Positions 59,477-64,000 of a stretch of 64,000 nucleotides of DNA are shown one piece after another. Source of the DNA: Farysia itapuensis (Eukaryota > Basidiomycota > Ustilaginomycetes > Ustilaginales > Ustilaginaceae); the NCBI GenBank assembly GCA_023212645.1, contig JALBYC010000005.1, positions 659,497-723,496 of the forward strand, read 5' to 3'. Under the pieces are notes generated by a model that searched no databases, was not told the origin of the DNA, and was given only the letters and a program-made list of their open reading frames with translations. How positions within the stretch are numbered: the stretch's first letter is position 1; every line of letters begins with the position of its first letter. The translations under genes and the position numbers were made by a program.

Positions 59477-59688
59477 GGCGGCGAGAGAATACCCTATCGC
59501 ACATTGCGAGTGGCAAGCAGTCAGAGAGAGATAAGTCCAAAGCCGGGGGTGGGTTGGAGGTAGGAAAGGACGGAGGCGATATCCGAGAATGTCGAGAACG
59601 TGCTCAATCTGCATCATTTCACAATCGGGCTGTTTACCCGATAAGATTTTTGGGAGAGCTGCAGCGTTTTCGCCACTCTCCACCAACC

Positions 59689-60390
59689 ATGGCAGAGAAG
59701 GACAATGCCAATCCGGTCGTGCACCAAGCACCTGCCGTGAATCAGCGCACAGGACCGGTGGCGGAATGGTGGAGAGACCCCATCCACTCGAGTGCCAAAC
59801 CTTCTGCCGCTTTCAACTTTGCCAGTGCAGACAGCGATGACGAGTACGAACCATTGGTGATCAAAGGCAAGGAGAGCGGTGACGATGGCGAAACCATCGA
59901 TAGCCAGGAAGTGTACGATTTGATCCGATCCATTACGGACCCAGAGCATCCCTTGACACTGGAGCAGCTTGCCGTCGTGAACGCCGCACACATCACTGTC
60001 GATCACGGCGACTTGGGCAAGAACAGGTTGCCTCACATCCTGCTCGAGTTTACGCCTACCATTCCACATTGCAGTATGGCCACACTGATCGGCCTGTCCT
60101 TGCGTGTTCGACTGTTGCGCTCGTTGCCAGATCGCTTCAAGGTCGACATCCGTGTTCGACCAGGCACGCACCAATCCGAAAACGCTGTCAACAAGCAGCT
60201 CAATGATAAGGAGAGAGTGGCTGCAGCGCTCGAAAACGAGCATCTTTTCAACGTCGTGCAAGGCTGTCTCGCCAGTGCAGCTCGTCGCGGCAGCGCGGAA
60301 GATAGTCCAGCTTCACTCAAAGATGCCAACGGTCAAAGTATCTGGAAGACGATCGACGAAATCGCTTCTCGTATGGGCATCACGGTCTAA
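59689..60390 (+). CDS. cia2: Cia2/MIP18-family cytosolic Fe-S assembly factor
   Basis: The start is [20 protein letters not shown] at 59689, 233 aa; upstream in-frame codons lie in the cyclin promoter and lack protein character. The domain shows [54 protein letters not shown] (conserved reactive Cys), [20 protein letters not shown] and [20 protein letters not shown]. Cia2 with Cia1 and Met18 forms the targeting complex that inserts Fe-S clusters into cytosolic and nuclear apoproteins. An acidic stretch near residue 50 (DSDDEYEP) is common. Only 35 bp separate it from the convergent med19 candidate. Confidence 0.95.
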   Translation: MAEKDNANPVVHQAPAVNQRTGPVAEWWRDPIHSSAKPSAAFNFASADSDDEYEPLVIKGKESGDDGETIDSQEVYDLIRSITDPEHPLTLEQLAVVNAAHITVDHGDLGKNRLPHILLEFTPTIPHCSMATLIGLSLRVRLLRSLPDRFKVDIRVRPGTHQSENAVNKQLNDKERVAAALENEHLFNVVQGCLASAARRGSAEDSPASLKDANGQSIWKTIDEIASRMGITV

Positions 60391-60425
60391 GCAGCATTCT
60401 TTTGTATGTAATCCTATTTTGTACA

Positions 60426-61148
60426 CTATCTTTGCTGCTCTTCTCTGGGCTTCTTGCGTTTCTTCTTGCGCGGTTGTTCCTCTTCGTCCGGCTCGAGCAA
60501 TGCTTGGTCAATCTCGGCAACTGGACCGCTCTCCACTTGGAACGCTGTGCTGATAGTCTCAGTGTCAAAAGGGACGATGCGTTGCGGAGTGTATTCAGGT
60601 TTGTGTAGGATCGAGACGAGGCTTGTGCCTTTGTCGGCTTTTGCGGCGCGTGCTGCTTTGCGTTGTGGACGCACCCGACCAGCGAGATCCTGGACGTAGT
60701 GAGCATAGGTGGGTGGTGGTTTGGTTGGCGCCTTTGTAGGAGGAGCGGCAGCTGCAGAGGCAGCGACCTGCCCTGGTGATGCACCCAGTAGCGCTGAAGA
60801 GTCTCCAGCAAGTGAAAAGGTCGGCGGACCTCCGTTTAGTTGGAGCGCAGGTGTCGATCCAACACCGGAGCTTGATGCGCCTACACCAGACGCAGCCGCC
60901 GCTGCCGCTGCTGAGGCACGAGATCCAGACGCATCCGTGGCCAGTGCTGCAGCTGTTTCGGCAGCTCGAATCGTCTCTGGATTGTATGGGCGCACGGCCC
61001 GATCGTAGATAGGCATCAGACCAAACAGTGCTAGCATATCCTGTGCACCATTCAAGTGTGCTTTTGGCAGATCAGCTGGGCGCTGTGTGCTGGATGGAAA
61101 GTAGGCCGGCATCGCCGACGACGATGAGCCACCACTGTGACTGGCCAT
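60426..61148 (-). CDS. Mediator subunit 19 (Rox3) candidate
   Basis: 240 aa from MASHSGGSSSSAMPAYFPSS. The stretch AQDMLALFGLMPIYDRAVRP, the later YAHYVQDLAGRVRPQRKA and SLVSILHKPEYTPQRIVPFD, and the very basic C-terminus PRKKKRKKPREEQQR fit the fungal Med19 pattern (LL..F.L.P.Y..V.P..P; Y..DLPGK; L..ILHAP). The middle is Ala/Ser-rich and disordered. Med19 links the Mediator head and hook to activators. Family sequence similarity is low, so the call is tentative; a generic nuclear basic protein is the alternative. It shares a 115-bp divergent promoter with nup49. Confidence 0.5.
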   Translation of the reverse strand: MASHSGGSSSSAMPAYFPSSTQRPADLPKAHLNGAQDMLALFGLMPIYDRAVRPYNPETIRAAETAAALATDASGSRASAAAAAAASGVGASSSGVGSTPALQLNGGPPTFSLAGDSSALLGASPGQVAASAAAAPPTKAPTKPPPTYAHYVQDLAGRVRPQRKAARAAKADKGTSLVSILHKPEYTPQRIVPFDTETISTAFQVESGPVAEIDQALLEPDEEEQPRKKKRKKPREEQQR

Positions 61149-61263
61149 CGTTGGTTGCCAAGACGATGCCCAAATTGCGCGAAATTGTGATTTTAGGCTT
61201 TTTGCCTACTGACCATCATCACACTTCTTTCCCACGCCAAACATCCAGATTGTTGGGTCCCGC

Positions 61264-62466
61264 ATGTTTGGCTCGACATCGACGGCGGGCGCGTCGCTCG
61301 GCAGATCCGCCTCCTTCTCCTTCTCACAGCCTCCTGCCAACAAGCCGTTCGCTGGCAGTTCCGGTGGCTTCACTTTTGGCGGAGGCGCGTCGGCTGCTCC
61401 GCCATCCTCTTCTGCTGGCACGCAGTCCAACAACGCTGCCCCGGGCGGATTCAGCTTTGGCGCCAAACCCAGCACTGGAGGTCTGTTTGGCAACACGTCC
61501 ACTCAGCCAGCTCAGCAGTCTACTGGCCCCTTCGGCAGCTCCAACGCGCAACCTCAGCCACAACCGTCGACTGGGCTCTTTGGCAACGCTGGTCAACCAC
61601 AACAGCAGCAGAACAACACATTCTCAGGTGGTCTTTTTAGCAAACCTGCTGGTACAGGAGGCTTCTCGTTTGGCAACCCTGCTAGCTCCAATGCACCAGG
61701 GGTTGGATTAGGCGCGTCAAGCGGTGGCCTCTTTGGCAGTTCCAACACTCTTGGTCAGCCACAACAACAGCAATTAGCACCACAACAGCAGCAGCAGCAA
61801 CAGACGTCACCTTTCTTGCACTTCCCTTACCATCAAAAAGAGCGCTTCAACGACCTGCCAGAGGATGCCAAGAAGCTTGTCGAAGAGCTCGACCGATATA
61901 TTGGCGCCCAGACGCAGGTGCGCGACGAGCTCAAGACAAAAGACTTTGGTGCAGAGATCCGTCGATGTGCTGCTGAGTGGCACGAACTTGATTCTGCGCT
62001 CAAGTCCCTCTCTGCCACACTCGAATCGGATCTGAACCAGGCCAAAGATGTCGCTCAACGTCTGGAGCAGGATCGCGCCGACAATGCTACGCTGTATGCC
62101 ATTGCCAACAACGCCAAAGACGCACGCTCCGATGGCAGCGCCTTTGCAGACTGGCTTCGCACCTACTTTCAAAATCTCGCGGTCGAGTACCGCGATCGCA
62201 TCTCAAGATACCGCAACACGATGGACACAATCCAGCGTCATTTGCAGAGCCTGGATACCAGAGAGACGTATACACCACAGGCCATTTCCGACGTGATCCA
62301 CGCCCAACATGCTTCCTTCATGGCACTTGCTGCCGACGTTGCCTCGCTCCACTCCGAGATCGACTCGCTGAAAAAGGACTATGCAAAGTGGTACAAGCAG
62401 ACTCACAAGAGCGTCCGGGATCCCTTTGGCAGCATGAACCAACTAGCCGGCTCCGTCACACAATAA
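61264..62466 (+). CDS. nup49: FG nucleoporin Nup49/Nup58-like
   Basis: 400 aa from MFGSTSTAGASLGRSASFSF. The N-terminal ~170 residues are Gly/Ser/Gln/Pro-rich with FG and GLFG repeats (GGFTFGG, GGLFGN, GPFGSS, GGLFSKP, GGLFGSS), then a Gln run. The C-terminal ~220 residues are helical coiled coil: FHYHQKERFNDLPEDAKKL-type motif (FPYHQKERFN), LVEELDRYIGAQTQVRDELK, HELDSALKSLSATLESDLNQ, YRDRISRYRNTMDTIQRHLQ. This is the Nup49/Nup58 layout of the central-channel Nsp1 complex that carries the permeability barrier and works with Ran-dependent transport. Convergent with the last gene, 24 bp between stops. Confidence 0.88.
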   Translation: MFGSTSTAGASLGRSASFSFSQPPANKPFAGSSGGFTFGGGASAAPPSSSAGTQSNNAAPGGFSFGAKPSTGGLFGNTSTQPAQQSTGPFGSSNAQPQPQPSTGLFGNAGQPQQQQNNTFSGGLFSKPAGTGGFSFGNPASSNAPGVGLGASSGGLFGSSNTLGQPQQQQLAPQQQQQQQTSPFLHFPYHQKERFNDLPEDAKKLVEELDRYIGAQTQVRDELKTKDFGAEIRRCAAEWHELDSALKSLSATLESDLNQAKDVAQRLEQDRADNATLYAIANNAKDARSDGSAFADWLRTYFQNLAVEYRDRISRYRNTMDTIQRHLQSLDTRETYTPQAISDVIHAQHASFMALAADVASLHSEIDSLKKDYAKWYKQTHKSVRDPFGSMNQLAGSVTQ

Positions 62467-62490
62467 GCCAAGCTTTTGGCACAATTGCAT

Positions 62491-63465
62491 CTATTTTTCG
62501 ACTACTGGAAGAATGCCGACAGTGTCAGCTAGTGTGACAAGTCCTTGCTTGCGCTGAGCTTCCCACTGTTCCGTTGCCCAATAGCTTTTGCTCATCCACT
62601 CTTCGTCTGCCGAACCCGTTCGTTCGCTTTCCAGACGGTACTGTCGAAGAAGCGCTGCTCTTCTGGTCAACTTCTTGGCCATCTTTGCGGGTATGCGGGA
62701 TGATCCGCTCTTGGCAATGTGTGCCTTGCGCTGCTGGTCGAGGTACGACTCGCGCAGGGACTCTGCCCTGGTCCAATTTGAAACAGGTCCGTAGCCGCAC
62801 GTTGCGAGGAGCAGCCATGGAGGAATCGTTCGTCGTCCAGCTTTGCACACATAGCGCGAGACCGAGGTGCAGTACAGCGTCTCCTTGCCAGACTGAGAGG
62901 GTGAGACAAAGCGACCCACGACGTAGAGCCACTTGTCGTCCCACGCTTCGACGCTCATCCGCACCTCGTACCGCGCCAGCATCGGAACTTCGCGGTGAAA
63001 GTTGAACGCGGACCCTCCCAGTGCCACCCATCCTCCGTCGTAGTACATTTTGAGAAAGCGCGGCGAGTTGTGCGACATGCGGGTGAAATCCAGCGATCTG
63101 GAGTAAGAGGAGTTGGAAAGATGACCGTTCCAGTCGCACTCGTCGAGCGTGGCAGTAAAGTGGTATGTGGATGTGTCGTTGAAAATGTCTCTGCCGATGG
63201 GAAGATGTGACGTCTTGAGCTGCGGTCGTATGGCTGCACTTGTGCCGAGTGCTGGCGAAGCCGGTCTCAGCCACGCTCGTGCTGTGTAGGCGGCTTTGAG
63301 AGCTGGATAGAAGATTCTAGCGTGCCAAAGCAATGGCGTGGAGCGGTAATTGGCCACCGCCATCAATGCCAAAAAGATGCGGAGCCATGCCGGCGGATTT
63401 ACTGGCTTCACCAGTGCGGATCGTAGCAGTGCATAGACCCATGACGTCGACAGCTTCACAGCCAT
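62491..63465 (-). CDS. THEM6-like hotdog thioesterase, last gene before the telomere
   Basis: 324 aa from MAVKLSTSWVYALLRSALVK. An N-terminal hydrophobic segment (about 27-50: LRIFLALMAVANYRSTPLLW) suggests a membrane anchor. The 4HBT_2 hotdog domain follows: STYHFTATLDECDWNGHLSN, with the Asp/Asn-His core, then SSYSRSLDFTRMS, and ALGGSAFNFHREVPMLARYE, MSVEAWDDKWLYVVGRFVS. THEM6-type proteins are poorly characterised. The C-terminal basic stretch (SRIPAKMAKKLTRRAALLRQ) is without a known domain. The start lies 482 bp from the first telomeric bases; no break is visible. Confidence 0.75.
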   Translation of the reverse strand: MAVKLSTSWVYALLRSALVKPVNPPAWLRIFLALMAVANYRSTPLLWHARIFYPALKAAYTARAWLRPASPALGTSAAIRPQLKTSHLPIGRDIFNDTSTYHFTATLDECDWNGHLSNSSYSRSLDFTRMSHNSPRFLKMYYDGGWVALGGSAFNFHREVPMLARYEVRMSVEAWDDKWLYVVGRFVSPSQSGKETLYCTSVSRYVCKAGRRTIPPWLLLATCGYGPVSNWTRAESLRESYLDQQRKAHIAKSGSSRIPAKMAKKLTRRAALLRQYRLESERTGSADEEWMSKSYWATEQWEAQRKQGLVTLADTVGILPVVEK

Positions 63466-63947
63466 TGTGGACTAGGTCGTGGTATAAAGACAAGGGTACA
63501 ATCAAGAACCTGTTCACAATTTTTTTTTTTTCCAATCCGGCAATTCTCGAGCCGGACCGATCTTCCTCTCTATCCACTCTCAACAACTCTCTCATCGACC
63601 AAAGCAACAGTCTACACAGCATGTGGTGGCGCGCTTGAATCTGAAGCATCCAATCGCTTCGTGTTCCGCAATCTGTATGCTTGCTGCGTTGCATGCCATC
63701 CCAGAACCGTGTGCCAACAGACTGTAGATTGCTTTCGAACGATTGCTGCAAGAGCTTCGACAACACAGCTGGGCAAGCTTGCATCTATAACGCCTCTGCA
63801 GCAACTGCGCAGCAAGCTGTGCATACGCCTTTGAGTCTGAGTCAGTATGAAACTTGATCAACATGCAACACGGTGACTGCCACGAATGCGCATTCGACTC
63901 TGCATTGAACCGCACAAGTCCTAGGCACGAATGCTCTCGAAGCAGCC
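63466..63947. other. Short subtelomeric region without repeats
   Basis: 482 bp between the last gene and the telomere. It contains the thioesterase promoter (a T13 run near 63519-63531) and otherwise unique-looking sequence. Short frames on the minus strand (63317-63784, 63592-63915) have no domain and look random. I see no RecQ-type helicase fragment, no tandem subtelomeric repeats, no degenerate TTAGGG. Confidence 0.6.
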
Positions 63948-64000
63948 AGGGTTAGGGTTAGGGTTAGGGTTAGGGTTAGGGTTAGGGTTAGGGTTAGGGT
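63948..64000 (+). repeat. Telomeric TTAGGG repeat array at the right chromosome end
   Basis: An AGGG (63948-63951) is followed by eight perfect TTAGGG units (63952-63999) and the first T of a ninth. The G-rich strand runs 5' to 3' toward the right edge, the correct polarity for a right-hand chromosome end. The array reaches the last base, so its full length is unknown. Confidence 0.97.

Noticed and set aside
63317..63915. Minus-strand frames between the last gene and the telomere
   Set aside because: They overlap each other or the thioesterase start, are Cys/Ser/Arg-rich without domain, and have no sign of a subtelomeric helicase.
1..64000. CRISPR arrays, rRNA or tRNA genes
   Set aside because: Genome is eukaryotic; no regularly spaced repeats of CRISPR type. 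I looked for tRNA B-box-like GGTTCGA sequences; the one near 30435 lies inside a coding region without a matching acceptor stem.

Overview
The window is eukaryotic, fungal nuclear DNA that ends in a telomere. Most genes are single-exon. The introns that do occur are short (40-85 bp in coding regions), with GT-AG borders and CTAAC/CTGAC-like branch sites. The proteins are fungal (Rpa43, Uaf30-type SWIB, Vps17, Sey1, Mdm10, Pho80-type cyclin, Ldb17, Rmt2), and the right end carries TTAGGG repeats. Compact, intron-poor genes with long Ser/Ala/Gln/Pro-rich tails suggest a basidiomycete smut (Ustilaginaceae). The species assignment is inference.

Layout. 1-12.75 kb is an ordinary housekeeping block: 5' end of AP-2 alpha-adaptin, 14-3-3, Ran GTPase, Pol I subunit Rpa43, a single-pass membrane protein, a class I protein methyltransferase, a two-HMG-box protein and a six-exon PP2C phosphatase. 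12.75-18.95 kb is a gene-sparse island. It holds a 16-bp polypyrimidine tandem repeat, an AT-rich element of nested palindromes, a degenerate ~65-bp minisatellite, and one candidate three-exon gene for a 132-aa secreted protein that only appears when short introns are removed. 18.95-32.4 kb holds a GH55-type beta-1,3-glucanase, a mitochondrial D-2-hydroxyacid dehydrogenase, Rex4 exonuclease, a DEK_C+SWIB protein, Vps17 and a large coiled-coil/Myb protein. 32.7-63.5 kb is extremely compact: Sec27, EthD-like protein, chorismate synthase, TBCC protein, O-methyltransferase, Ale1 acyltransferase, metacaspase, mS33, Hsp20-domain protein, Ldb17, NDH-2, Sey1, an NTF2+RRM protein, a thioesterase, Rmt2, Mdm10, a Pho80-like cyclin, Cia2, a Med19 candidate, Nup49 and a THEM6-like thioesterase. 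From 63,948 to the end there is TTAGGG telomere.

The genes do not form one pathway or cluster. They serve vesicle traffic (AP-2, Vps17, Sec27, Ldb17), ER and mitochondria (Sey1, Mdm10, Ale1, NDH-2, mS33), nuclear transport and transcription (Ran, Nup49, Rpa43, Med19) and signalling (14-3-3, PP2C, cyclin, metacaspase). The unusual points are the telomere sitting under 500 bp from dense core genes without visible subtelomeric repeats, the repeat-rich island with its hidden candidate secreted protein, and very tight gene packing, including convergent coding regions that overlap by 14 bp.

No CRISPR, rRNA or confident tRNA was seen. Exon borders were read by eye from splice motifs and reading frame; none has transcript support here.
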